DNA of 29,427 nucleotides from Candidatus Staskawiczbacteria bacterium (GTDB taxonomy: Bacteria; Patescibacteriota; Minisyncoccia; Minisyncoccales; Staskawiczbacteraceae): assembly GCA_903850725.1 (NCBI GenBank), contig CAINMG010000121.1, forward strand, positions 1-29,427, in the 5' to 3' direction. Both the position numbers and the translations under genes were made by a program. How positions within the stretch are numbered: position 1 is the stretch's first letter; the number at the start of each line of letters is the position of its first letter. Below the pieces are notes generated by a model. That model searched no databases. It saw only the letters and a program-made list of their open reading frames with translations, and was not told where the DNA came from. Shown here one piece after another: positions 6,431-13,131 of this stretch.

Positions 6431-7741
6431 ATGCAAGATTCAAAAAAAATCTTAGGGGCTGTAACAATAAACCCTACTATAATACAAGAAGTAAATAATG
6501 AAGTAAAAAATATTGCTGATTTTAAGAAGAAAGTAGAGCAATATATCGCGCAAGAAACAACTTCTCTTTTAGATATAATTTTATTTTCTGCAATTTCCTT
6601 GGGGTCTTCTGATATTCACATTGAACCAGAAGAAAAAAATTCTAGATTGAGAGTTAGGTTAGATGGCGTCTTGCAAGATGTTATTTTTTTTGAACAGAAT
6701 ATTTATCACAATATAGTTTCTAGATTAAAACTTTTATCAAAATTAAAATTAAATATAAAAGACAAGCCTCAGGATGGAAGGTTTACAATTGCAATTGATG
6801 ATTTATTAATAGAAATGAGGGTTTCCTCACTGCCAGCTGAATATGGAGAGTCTATTGTTATGAGAATTTTAGACCCAAGAAATTTAATTGGGCTTGATGC
6901 TTTGGGACTTAGAAAAGATTTGTCCGACATTTTCCAAAAAGAAATTAACAAACCCAATGGGATGATAATTGTAACAGGTCCTACTGGCTCTGGAAAAACA
7001 ACAACACTTTATGCTTTTTTAATGAAAATTCAAAACCCAGAAATTAAAACTATTACTATTGAAGACCCAATTGAATATCACTTGAAAGGAGTTTCACAAA
7101 CACAAGTTGCTCCAGAAAAAGGTTATGATTTCTCAGATGGCCTAAGATCTATTGTAAGACAAGATCCTGATGTTATTTTGGTTGGAGAAATTAGAGATTT
7201 GGAAACAGCTAAAATTAGTTTACAAGCATCTTTAACTGGCCACTTGGTTTTGTCCACCCTTCACACCAATGATGCAGCTGGAACAATCCCAAGGCTAGTG
7301 GATTTGGGGGCAGACCCTGCCTCTATTGCATCGGGTTTAAAAATGGCAATTGCTCAAAGATTGGTTAGAAAAGTTTGCAAACAATGTTCTACTACAAAAA
7401 AACCATCCTCAGAAGAGATGGCAGGATTAGAAAAAGGCTTGGCAAACTTGCCTAAAACTATCGAACTCCCAAATTTAAAAACAATTCAAATTCCAGAAAT
7501 AAAAGATGGGGGGTGTGAGGCTTGTAACTTTACAGGATATAAAGGAAGAAGAGGCTTATACGAAGCATTTTTAGTGGATACTGAAATGGAAAGATTTATT
7601 TTAACCAAAGCTCCAGTTTCTGATATAAAACAATTAGCTATCAAAAAAGGCATGGTAACCATGTGGCAATCAGGATTGATTGATATAGTGTTGGGCAACA
7701 CAACCTTAGAAGAGGTTCGTAGGGTTGTCGAAGAAGAATAA
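6431..7741 (+). CDS. pilB: GspE/PilB-type secretion or pilus assembly ATPase
   Basis: 436-aa hexameric-type ATPase that would power type IV pilus extension at the cytoplasmic membrane. Motifs in order: SDIHIEPEE (about 60-68), Walker A GPTGSGKTTTLY (183-194), Asp box TIEDPIEY (about 208-216), Walker B RQDPDVILVGEIRD (243-256), His box LVLSTLHTNDA (272-282), and a zinc site CKQC...CEAC (C316, C319, C362, C365), which places it with GspE/PilB rather than PilT. It lacks the long N1 domain and is shorter than typical PilB (about 560 aa). No pilin, PilC or PilT gene is adjacent. No Shine-Dalgarno is evident before the ATG at 6431. Confidence 0.93.
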   Translation: MQDSKKILGAVTINPTIIQEVNNEVKNIADFKKKVEQYIAQETTSLLDIILFSAISLGSSDIHIEPEEKNSRLRVRLDGVLQDVIFFEQNIYHNIVSRLKLLSKLKLNIKDKPQDGRFTIAIDDLLIEMRVSSLPAEYGESIVMRILDPRNLIGLDALGLRKDLSDIFQKEINKPNGMIIVTGPTGSGKTTTLYAFLMKIQNPEIKTITIEDPIEYHLKGVSQTQVAPEKGYDFSDGLRSIVRQDPDVILVGEIRDLETAKISLQASLTGHLVLSTLHTNDAAGTIPRLVDLGADPASIASGLKMAIAQRLVRKVCKQCSTTKKPSSEEMAGLEKGLANLPKTIELPNLKTIQIPEIKDGGCEACNFTGYKGRRGLYEAFLVDTEMERFILTKAPVSDIKQLAIKKGMVTMWQSGLIDIVLGNTTLEEVRRVVEEE

Positions 7742-7752
7742 AATTTTATACA

Positions 7753-7911
7753 TTAAAAAACAGCTTAGGAGTTGGAGGAGCTTTGTATCTGGGATACAAG
7801 CAAAGGTTTATTTGAGGAATAGTCGAGCCGAAGCAAGATTACCCATAAACTGAAATAAACCCAAATAGGACCTCCAACTCCAAAACTGTTTTTAACTGAA
7901 TTTTACTCAAT
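7753..7911 (-). ncRNA. Candidate structured RNA B (minus strand, about 160 nt), 6S-like topology
   Basis: A long closing stem joins the two ends: 7868-7893 pairs with 7755-7780 (an 11-bp perfect helix, a 4x4 loop, then an 8-bp helix) and is followed on the minus strand by a T-run. Inside are a second helix (GGGTTTATTT with AAATAAACCT) capped by a cUUCGg tetraloop, and a separate 7-bp hairpin with a 3-nt loop (TTGTATC/GATACAA) on the 3' side. The cUUCGg loop and the G.U pairs exist only on the minus strand, and a consensus promoter precedes it there. Closing stem, bubble with a 3'-side hairpin, and apical stem recall 6S RNA, but I see no diagnostic sequence; this is a hypothesis. Confidence 0.65.
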
Positions 7912-7930
7912 ATATTCATTATAGCATAAT
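7902..7930 (+). promoter_or_regulatory. Putative ruvB promoter
   Basis: TTTACT (7902-7907), 17 nt, CATAAT (7925-7930), then 9 nt to the ruvB ATG, implying a nearly leaderless mRNA. It overlaps the opposing promoter of RNA B. Confidence 0.4.
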
Positions 7931-7946
7931 ACAAAGCCTATGTCAA
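7918..7946 (-). promoter_or_regulatory. Perfect consensus promoter of RNA B
   Basis: Minus strand TTGACA (7941-7946), exactly 17 nt, TATAAT (7918-7923). The -35 box lies inside the first codons of ruvB on the other strand. An exact match to both hexamers at optimal spacing is rare by chance. Confidence 0.8.
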
Positions 7947-8947
7947 GTATTTTAGACAAAAAAGAGAAAAAAGAGGATGAAGTGCTAGATTCTGCACTTC
8001 GCCCTCAAAAGTGGAGTGATTATGTAGGTCAAGACAAAGTTAAAGAAAATATCCGCATAATTATCCAAGCAGCTAAAAAAAGAAGCCAGTCACCTGACCA
8101 TTTATTGCTTTACGGAAGCTCTGGACTTGGCAAAACAACACTTGCAAATTTAGTTGCTTTGGAAATGGGTACAAATATCCGCATTACTTCGGGGCCTGCT
8201 ATTGAAAGAGCGGGAGATTTAGCTGCAATTTTAACTAATATGTCTGAAGGAGATGTTTTATTTATTGATGAGATTCATAGAATTCACAAAACAATTGAAG
8301 AATATTTATATCCTGCAATGGAAGATTACAAATTAAATTTAATTTTAGGTAAAGGACCTATGGCCCGCACAATGGAATTAAAATTACCAAAATTTACAAT
8401 AATTGGAGCTACTACAAGGCCTGGAATGCTTTCAGCTCCTTTAAGGGGCAGATTTGGAGCAACTTTTCAGCTTAATTTTTATGAACAAAAAGATATAGAA
8501 AAAATAATTAATAGATCTTCTGATTTACTAAAGATAAAAGCTGAGCCACAAGCAATTGAAATTATTGCCAAAAGATCTCGCTTTACTCCAAGAATTGCAA
8601 ACCGTCTTTTAAAAAGAGTTCGCGACTTTGCAGAAGTAAATGGCACAGGTTTAATTACCCGCGAAATTGCCGAAAGCAGTTTAAATTTTTTAGATGTGGA
8701 TCATATGGGACTAGAATTAGGGGATAAAAGAATTTTACAATCAATTATAGAAAAATTTGATGGGGGACCAGTAGGGCTTCAAGCTTTGTCAGCCGCCAGT
8801 TCTGAAGAAGAAGATACAATTTTAGATATTTATGAACCATACTTAATGCAATGTGGTTTTATTGAGCGCACTCCCAAGGGCAGAATGGCAACATCTTTAG
8901 CATATGAACATTTGGGTATTAAGAAATCTCAACACAAATTAATTTAA
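7940..8947 (+). CDS. ruvB: Holliday junction branch-migration helicase RuvB
   Basis: RuvB is the AAA+ motor that drives branch migration with RuvA. The 335-aa protein is full length. It shows the N-terminal [19 protein letters not shown], Walker [13 protein letters not shown], Walker [11 protein letters not shown], sensor [17 protein letters not shown], and the C-terminal winged-helix with [11 protein letters not shown] and [13 protein letters not shown]. The start at 7940 ([17 protein letters not shown]) gives the usual short charged extension. ruvA and ruvC are not in the window. Confidence 0.97.
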   Translation: MSSILDKKEKKEDEVLDSALRPQKWSDYVGQDKVKENIRIIIQAAKKRSQSPDHLLLYGSSGLGKTTLANLVALEMGTNIRITSGPAIERAGDLAAILTNMSEGDVLFIDEIHRIHKTIEEYLYPAMEDYKLNLILGKGPMARTMELKLPKFTIIGATTRPGMLSAPLRGRFGATFQLNFYEQKDIEKIINRSSDLLKIKAEPQAIEIIAKRSRFTPRIANRLLKRVRDFAEVNGTGLITREIAESSLNFLDVDHMGLELGDKRILQSIIEKFDGGPVGLQALSAASSEEEDTILDIYEPYLMQCGFIERTPKGRMATSLAYEHLGIKKSQHKLI

Positions 8948-8958
8948 AAAGCTAAGCT

Positions 8959-9041
8959 GTCATTGCGAGGGCATCGCAATGCCCGTGGCAATCTAAAAGG
9001 TTGAGATTGCTTCGTCCCGCCTTGGCGGGACTCGCAATGAC
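8959..9041. repeat. Composite palindromic repeat (TCATTGCGAG type)
   Basis: The ends are an 11-bp perfect inverted repeat (GTCATTGCGAG / CTCGCAATGAC). Nested inside are GGCAT/ATGCC, GCAATCT/AGATTGC and GTCCCGCC/GGCGGGAC pairs. Repeats with these ends are dispersed in many bacterial genomes (general knowledge). GC-rich against an AT-rich background, non-coding. Confidence 0.85.
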
Positions 9042-9046
9042 GAACT

Positions 9047-9072
9047 GGATCCCCAATCAAGTTGGGGATGAC
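9047..9072. repeat. Second palindromic repeat (ATCCCCAA type)
   Basis: ATCCCCAA (9049-9056) pairs with TTGGGGAT (9062-9069) around a 5-nt loop. It abuts the preceding repeat, forming a mosaic between ruvB and the acetyltransferase. Confidence 0.8.
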
Positions 9073-9130
9073 ACGACTAAAAATAAAAATTACACGACAA
9101 AAAAATATTTTGAGCATTTGCTCATTTTTT

Positions 9131-9159
9131 TTGTAAAAAAAATTTAAAAATGCTATAAT
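9131..9159 (+). promoter_or_regulatory. Promoter of the acetyltransferase gene
   Basis: TTGTAA (9131-9136), 17 nt, perfect TATAAT (9154-9159), followed 9 nt later by the start codon. The transcript would be leaderless or have a leader of about 2 nt. Confidence 0.65.
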
Positions 9160-9168
9160 CATATTATC

Positions 9169-9600
9169 ATGGAAATTATAAAAGCAAATTTAAATGACAA
9201 AGAAAATATCAAAAAAATTGCTGACCTACTATATATAGAGGTTGCTGATTTTGTTTGGAACAAAGATGACTTTATAGAAAAACAAATAAATAATAAAGAA
9301 TATTTTGTTGCAAAAGAAGAAAACAAAGTAGTTGGCATTATGAGTTTTCGCCAAAGACAAAATATAATGTATATAGAAACAATAGCTGTAATAAAAGAAT
9401 TCCAGGGGAAGGGTATAGGCGCACAATTTATTGATTTTGCCAAAAATTATACCCGAGCCAGTGGCTTTGAGGTATTAAGAGCTTATGCTTTTTTCCAATA
9501 CAATACTCAAAAATTTTATTTAAAAAATGGATTTACATTACTTAATAAGCTAGGAAAATATAACGGCGCAAAATATTATAGATTTGAAATGGAAATATAA
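9169..9600 (+). CDS. GNAT-family N-acetyltransferase
   Basis: 143 aa with the GNAT fold: beta strands YFVAKEENKVVGIMSF, then ETIAVIKEFQGKGIGAQFID, the acetyl-CoA loop (Q-x-K-G-x-G/A motif), and the C-terminal motif B (AYAFFQYNTQKFYLKNGF). It would transfer an acetyl group from acetyl-CoA to an amine; the substrate cannot be told. The ATG at 9169 follows a TATAAT box by 9 nt. The gene is followed by a folded RNA segment and a perfectly palindromic terminator. Confidence 0.9.
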   Translation: MEIIKANLNDKENIKKIADLLYIEVADFVWNKDDFIEKQINNKEYFVAKEENKVVGIMSFRQRQNIMYIETIAVIKEFQGKGIGAQFIDFAKNYTRASGFEVLRAYAFFQYNTQKFYLKNGFTLLNKLGKYNGAKYYRFEMEI

Positions 9601-9602
9601 AC

Positions 9603-9702
9603 AAGCGAGGCAAATGAACTTTTTTGGAAGTTGTCCGCCTAGGGTGGGCAAATTAAGCACACCGCAGTGGCTTAATCGGAAAAAAAGTTTATTTGCCGAG
9701 CT
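9603..9702 (+). ncRNA. Candidate three-way-junction RNA C after the acetyltransferase
   Basis: A 17-bp closing helix (9609-9625 with 9681-9697, one G.U) is extended outward by a tandem G.A step (GA/GA) and an AGC/GCT pair. It encloses two hairpins: 9632-9650 (8 bp, with two G.U pairs) and 9653-9675 (TTAAGC/GCTTAA plus CAC/GTG, CGCA loop). The wobble pairs are G.U on the plus strand but would be A.C mismatches on the minus strand, so the RNA form is probably the plus strand. It could be a 3'-UTR element or a separate RNA ending at the terminator at 9716-9744. No family recognised. Confidence 0.5.
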
Positions 9703-9715
9703 GAATTATTCAACT

Positions 9716-9744
9716 AAAAACTGCGAGATATCTCGCAGTTTTTG
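9716..9744. terminator. Perfectly palindromic bidirectional terminator
   Basis: AAAAACTGCGAGA followed by its exact complement ending in TTTTT, palindromic over 28 bp. It lies between the plus-strand acetyltransferase/RNA C and the minus-strand M23 gene, and can end both. Confidence 0.9.
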
Positions 9745-9755
9745 TTTATAATTTA

Positions 9756-10868
9756 TTATTTGAATTTTAATTTTGTTCCATATACATAACCTGCCAATGG
9801 ATTCTTGCCACCTCTAATATCAAAATGTAAATGGCACCCAGTTGATTTGCCAGCTCCGGCCATGCCTTTACCCCCACCAACAAGTCCAATTCTATCCCCA
9901 GTCTTTACAACATCTCCTGGTTTTACAAAAGCTGTCATAAAATGTCCATAATATGAAACTACTCCATTTGGATGTAATATCGTGATATAATTTCCACCGC
10001 CCAAATTCCAGCCATAAGCCACCCTTTGAACTGTACCAGAAGCTGCAGCATAAAACGGAGTTCCACATTTATTTGCCACATCCACTGCATTATAGAAATG
10101 CAACCTTTGGCTTATTGTCCCCTCAACAGGAATTATAAAGAAGTTGTTGGCAATAGGAGCCTGAGCATTTGAAGGTACTGGTTTTGGTGGCATAACTCCA
10201 CCTGGAACAATTAAAATATCTCCAATGAATATATCATTTTCATTATTAAAATTATTATAAGAAACTATATCATCTACTTTTGCCTTGTAAGTCTTAGCAA
10301 TATCTGAAATAGTATCTCCAGACTTTACTATATGTAAAAGCCCTGAAACTGGCAATATTATTAAAGTTTGACCAACTTTCAGTGTAGAATTTTTAGTTAA
10401 ATTATTTGACCATAATATAGTATTTAAAGATATGTTAAAGTTTTGAGCAATTGATTCAAAAGTATCTCCAGGGAGAACTGAATATTCTACAATTTCTTTT
10501 GAATTTTGTGATTCTTCTCCAAAAATTGCTCCCAAAACTTGAGTACTCAAAACTCTATAAGATGAATTACCACATACGCAATTATCATCAATTATTTTTA
10601 GATCTGGGACCTCTAAAGCTAAAATATCTTTAGAGTTTAGAAACAAGCTATCTTTTGTTGAATTGTCCGTACCTTCAAGATAAGAATTTAAAAAAACACT
10701 CTTATTTTTTAAAGTATCATTAAAATTAGAAAAATCTTCAAATCCGAAACAAACGAATGCAAATAAAAAGGTTGAAAACAACCCAAAATAAAACAAAGGA
10801 TTCTTTAAAACCCCCTTAAGTCCAGTTTTTTTTCGCTTATTTTTTGTAGAGAAATTGAAGATTCCCAT
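9756..10868 (-). CDS. LysM-repeat M23 peptidoglycan endopeptidase
   Basis: 370 aa. A basic N-terminus and one membrane segment (about 24-43) would anchor it outside the cell. Two LysM domains follow (about 128-173, VLPGDTFESIAQNFNISLNTI; about 178-222, VKSGDTISDIAKTYKAKVDDI), then an M23/LytM metallopeptidase (about 245-360) with YYGHF, VKPGDVVKTGDRIGLVG and the CHLHFD zinc motif. The first metal site reads LHFYNAVD, with His six residues before Asp instead of the usual four, which may be a variant site. It should cleave peptide cross-links during growth or division. The promoter is so close that the mRNA may be leaderless. Confidence 0.92.
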   Translation of the reverse strand: MGIFNFSTKNKRKKTGLKGVLKNPLFYFGLFSTFLFAFVCFGFEDFSNFNDTLKNKSVFLNSYLEGTDNSTKDSLFLNSKDILALEVPDLKIIDDNCVCGNSSYRVLSTQVLGAIFGEESQNSKEIVEYSVLPGDTFESIAQNFNISLNTILWSNNLTKNSTLKVGQTLIILPVSGLLHIVKSGDTISDIAKTYKAKVDDIVSYNNFNNENDIFIGDILIVPGGVMPPKPVPSNAQAPIANNFFIIPVEGTISQRLHFYNAVDVANKCGTPFYAAASGTVQRVAYGWNLGGGNYITILHPNGVVSYYGHFMTAFVKPGDVVKTGDRIGLVGGGKGMAGAGKSTGCHLHFDIRGGKNPLAGYVYGTKLKFK

Positions 10869-10905
10869 TGACTTTAGTATACCACCTGCCGTATGATTAA
10901 GTCAA
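10868..10905. promoter_or_regulatory. Fully overlapping divergent promoters, M23 gene / rsmA
   Basis: Plus strand: TTGACT (10868-10873), 18 nt, TATGAT (10892-10897), driving rsmA. Minus strand: TTGACT (10900-10905), 18 nt, TATACT (10876-10881), driving the M23 gene, whose ATG is only 7 nt past the -10. The two cannot be bound by polymerase at the same time. Confidence 0.65.
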
Positions 10906-10920
10906 GCATTTTTATTCACT

Positions 10921-12225
10921 ATGGATTTAACCTCACCTACAGCAATAAAAGAGATTTTAGAAAAATATGAAGTCAAACCATCCAAAAGCTTGGGTCAAAA
11001 TTTTTTGATTGATAAAAATATTTTAAACAAAATTATTTTAGCTGGAAATTTAACAAAAGAAGATGTTGTTTTGGAAGTGGGGCCAGGTGTTGGCACTCTT
11101 ACTTGTGAGTTGGCAAAATCTGCAGGCAAAGTAATTGCCATAGAAAAAGATCATGATATGATAAACATTTTAGCAGAAACTTTAAAAGATTTTAACAATG
11201 TACATATAATAGAAGGCGATGCCTTATCCCTAAACCCTATACCATATACCCTAGACCATAAATATAAGCTAATCGCCAATATTCCCTATTATCTTACCTC
11301 TCACTTAATCCGAACTTTTCTAGAAGCAGAAAACCCTCCCCAAGAAATTGTTTTGCTTATTCAAAAAGAAGTAGCTCAAAGAATATGTGCCAAGCCCCCA
11401 GAAATGAGCTTGCTTGCAGTATCTGTGCAATTTTACGCACAAGCAAAAATTATTTCTTATGTTTCTAAAAACTGTTTTCTACCAGCTCCCAAAGTTGACT
11501 CAGCCATAATTCGCATCACCCCTCATAAAAATGATCGACTCCCGATGTCGATCGGTTTTACGCCAAAAGAATTTTTTAAAATAGTGAAAGCTGGATTTTC
11601 ACATCCTAGAAAGCAGTTGGCAAATAATTTTTGCCAAGCTTTAAAGGTGGAGAGAGAAGTAGTAGAAAGTTGGCTTTCAAAATGCGGTCTCAAACCCAAT
11701 CAGCGCGCAGAAACTCTATCAGTAGATGATTGGAAAAATCTTGCCTCTTACGACCTATCCCTAGCCCTTCCCGAAGGGAAGGGGGTGACGACAAGTCCTT
11801 CCTGTTGGGAAGGATCTAGGATGGGTAGCGAGGGATGGGTGAACGAAACGAAGGGATCCGACATACCTGGTTATTTTACAACTGATGCAAAAACATGGAA
11901 ATTACTTCAAGAAGAAGCTGTTAAAATGAGAAAAAATCCAACAAAAGCAGAAGAAATTCTTTGGAAATATTTGAAAGCAAATAAAAATTACCATTTTAGG
12001 AGACAACAGATTATTGATAAATTTATAGTTGATTTTGTGTGCCTATCTAAAAAAATAATTATTGAGGTTGATGGCAATATTCATAATTTACAAAAACAGA
12101 GAGATGAGGGGCGAACAAAAATTTTAGAAAATCTTGGTTTTAGAGTTTTAAGATTTAAAAATGAAGAAGTCATAGACAATGTAGATATTGTTGTCAGAAA
12201 AATTATAAATACGACCCAACCCTAA
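10921..12225 (+). CDS. rsmA: 16S rRNA dimethyladenosine transferase fused to a DUF559 nuclease-like domain
   Basis: Residues 1 to about 276 are a full RsmA/KsgA, which dimethylates A1518/A1519 of 16S rRNA. Motifs: SLGQNFLIDKNI, LEVGPGVGTLT (SAM binding), IANIPYYLTSHLI (catalytic NIPY), LPAPKVDSAIIRI and the C-terminal helical part. Residues about 277-315 are translated palindromic repeat. Residues about 323-430 form a DUF559 domain (MRKNPTKAEEILWKYLK, YHFRRQQIIDKFIVDFVC, IIIEVDG, GFRVLRFKNEEV), related to the Vsr/PD-(D/E)xK fold, with D371, E382 and D384 as likely metal ligands. The frame is open throughout, so a fusion protein is predicted unless the DUF559 part is also translated from its internal ATG (residue 336). 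Confidence 0.93.
   Translation: MDLTSPTAIKEILEKYEVKPSKSLGQNFLIDKNILNKIILAGNLTKEDVVLEVGPGVGTLTCELAKSAGKVIAIEKDHDMINILAETLKDFNNVHIIEGDALSLNPIPYTLDHKYKLIANIPYYLTSHLIRTFLEAENPPQEIVLLIQKEVAQRICAKPPEMSLLAVSVQFYAQAKIISYVSKNCFLPAPKVDSAIIRITPHKNDRLPMSIGFTPKEFFKIVKAGFSHPRKQLANNFCQALKVEREVVESWLSKCGLKPNQRAETLSVDDWKNLASYDLSLALPEGKGVTTSPSCWEGSRMGSEGWVNETKGSDIPGYFTTDAKTWKLLQEEAVKMRKNPTKAEEILWKYLKANKNYHFRRQQIIDKFIVDFVCLSKKIIIEVDGNIHNLQKQRDEGRTKILENLGFRVLRFKNEEVIDNVDIVVRKIINTTQP
11533..11553. repeat. Small palindrome inside rsmA
   Basis: GATCGAC (11533-11539) and GTCGATC (11547-11553) flank a 7-nt loop, in frame within the segment NDRLPMSIGF, a variable surface loop of KsgA proteins. Confidence 0.6.
11754..11826. 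repeat. Palindromic repeat, copy 1 (left border of DUF559 cassette)
   Basis: Begins CCTATCCCTAGCCCTTCCC and ends GGGAAGGATCTAGGATGGGT, which are imperfect complements of each other. Inside is the perfect palindrome CCCTTCCC-gaa-GGGAAGGG. Translated in frame as part of the rsmA-DUF559 linker. Confidence 0.85.
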
Positions 12226-12228
12226 ACA

Positions 12229-12318
12229 CCTATCCCCAGCCCTTCCCGAAGGGAAGGGAAACAAAAGTGCAAGTCCTTCCTTTCAAGTCCTTCCTTTTGG
12301 GAAGGATTTAGGATGGGT
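12229..12318. repeat. Palindromic repeat, copy 2 (right border of DUF559 cassette)
   Basis: Same family and orientation as 11754-11826, with an internal partial duplication of the AAGTCCTTCC segment (12270-12294) that lengthens it to 90 bp. Non-coding; begins 3 nt after the stop codon. Confidence 0.85.
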
Positions 12319-12326
12319 TTAAAAAG

Positions 12327-12335
12327 TTATCCACA
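12327..12335 (+). promoter_or_regulatory. DnaA-box-like 9-mer TTATCCACA
   Basis: Perfect match to the consensus DnaA box, 19 bp upstream of the -35 of the MNT/HEPN/VirB6 promoter. Single copy, so binding is unproven. Confidence 0.4.
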
Positions 12336-12354
12336 GGTATGCTTTATTAAATAT

Positions 12355-12383
12355 TTGCTTGATTTTTTAATAAGATGTATAAT
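12355..12383 (+). promoter_or_regulatory. Promoter of the MNT-HEPN-VirB6 block
   Basis: TTGCTT (12355-12360), 17 nt, perfect TATAAT (12378-12383), about 21 nt before the first start codon. Confidence 0.7.
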
Positions 12384-12404
12384 AAAATAATTTAAGTTTA
12401 TCTA

Positions 12405-12722
12405 ATGAGATTAGAACATTATTCAGAGGAAAAATTAAAAAAAGAAATTTTGGAAATTGTTGGCAAAAAACTTGATTTAAAAAAATACAAGGTGTTTTTC
12501 TTTGGGTCAAGAGTTCGTGGCGATAATTTCGAAAGAGCAGATATTGATTTGGGCATAGAAGGACCTAAAGAAATTGATTCTATGGTGTGGACAGAAATCG
12601 AAGAAGAAATAGAAAAAATCCCGACACTTTATAAAATAGATTTTGTTGATTTTAAAGAGGTAGGAGAAAATTTCTATAACATTGCAAAACAAAATATTGA
12701 AATTTTAGAACCTGCAATATAA
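12405..12722 (+). CDS. mntA: MNT-type minimal nucleotidyltransferase (antitoxin-like)
   Basis: 105 aa. The polymerase-beta-like signature FFGSRVRGDNFERADIDLGI contains G34-S35-x10-D46-x-D48, with a later acidic residue in KIDFVDF. Proteins of this kind pair with HEPN proteins; known MntA enzymes AMPylate a tyrosine of the HEPN toxin and so neutralise it. The gene lies 18 nt upstream of the HEPN gene and shares its promoter, the classic HepT/MntA order being variable between systems. Start ATG at 12405 lacks a strong Shine-Dalgarno. Confidence 0.9.
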   Translation: MRLEHYSEEKLKKEILEIVGKKLDLKKYKVFFFGSRVRGDNFERADIDLGIEGPKEIDSMVWTEIEEEIEKIPTLYKIDFVDFKEVGENFYNIAKQNIEILEPAI

Positions 12723-12740
12723 TTTATAATATATAAAAAT

Positions 12741-13112
12741 ATGACAGAAAATTATCTTTTACAAGATTTTAAAAAAACTATAGACAACCTTGACGAAGTA
12801 TTAAACATGAAAGAAGAAAATATAGTTCGCGATGCGGCCATGAAACGCTTTGATTTGTGTTTTGATACAGCATGGAAATTAGTAAAAAATCTAGCTAAAA
12901 AAGAGGGCATAGAATGTTACTCTCCACGCCAATGTTTCAAAGTTGGTTTTCAGTTAAAATTGCTTGGCCATGATAGCGAATGGGTAGATATGTTAGAAGA
13001 TAGAAATTTGTCTGCACATTTATATAAAGAAGAAGAGGCAATAAAAATTTATACCAGATTACCAGAATATTTAAAATCATTCAAAAAACTATTAATTGAG
13101 GCAGAAAAATAA
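12741..13112 (+). CDS. hepT: HEPN-domain protein, HI0074/HepT-like toxin partner
   Basis: 123-aa helical protein of the nucleotidyltransferase substrate-binding (HI0074-like) HEPN family. The motif RNLSAHLY (R88...H93, Y95) matches the HEPN RNase R-x4-H-x-Y pattern, where the Tyr is the AMPylation target in characterised pairs. AMKRFDLCFDTAWKLVKN is the family's first helix. With the preceding MNT gene it forms a toxin-antitoxin module. Only 19 nt separate it from the VirB6-like gene, so it probably shares a transcript with the secretion locus. Confidence 0.88.
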   Translation: MTENYLLQDFKKTIDNLDEVLNMKEENIVRDAAMKRFDLCFDTAWKLVKNLAKKEGIECYSPRQCFKVGFQLKLLGHDSEWVDMLEDRNLSAHLYKEEEAIKIYTRLPEYLKSFKKLLIEAEK

Positions 13113-13131
13113 TTTTAGCGAACAAAACTTT

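Larger units (their letters stand above)
11754..12318 (+). mobile_element. Candidate DUF559 cassette bounded by direct copies of a palindromic repeat
   Basis: The DUF559-coding segment is bracketed by two same-orientation copies of one repeat family (11754-11826 and 12229-12318). They share the order CCTATCCC.AGCCCTTCCC, CAAGTCCTTCC, GGGAAGGAT.TAGGATGGGT. The left copy sits exactly at the expected end of RsmA. This is what insertion of a repeat-borne nuclease gene into the rsmA 3' end would leave. No transposase or target-site duplication was identified. Confidence 0.5.

Noticed and set aside
7805..7835. GAGGAA-like stretch resembling the RNase P RNA CR-I motif
   Set aside because: It is on the strand opposite to the promoter and tetraloop evidence, the segment is far too short for RNase P RNA, and no second conserved region follows.
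9603..9702. Hammerhead or other self-cleaving ribozyme in the three-way junction
   Set aside because: The CUGAUGA and GAAA core elements are absent and no other ribozyme core could be recognised.
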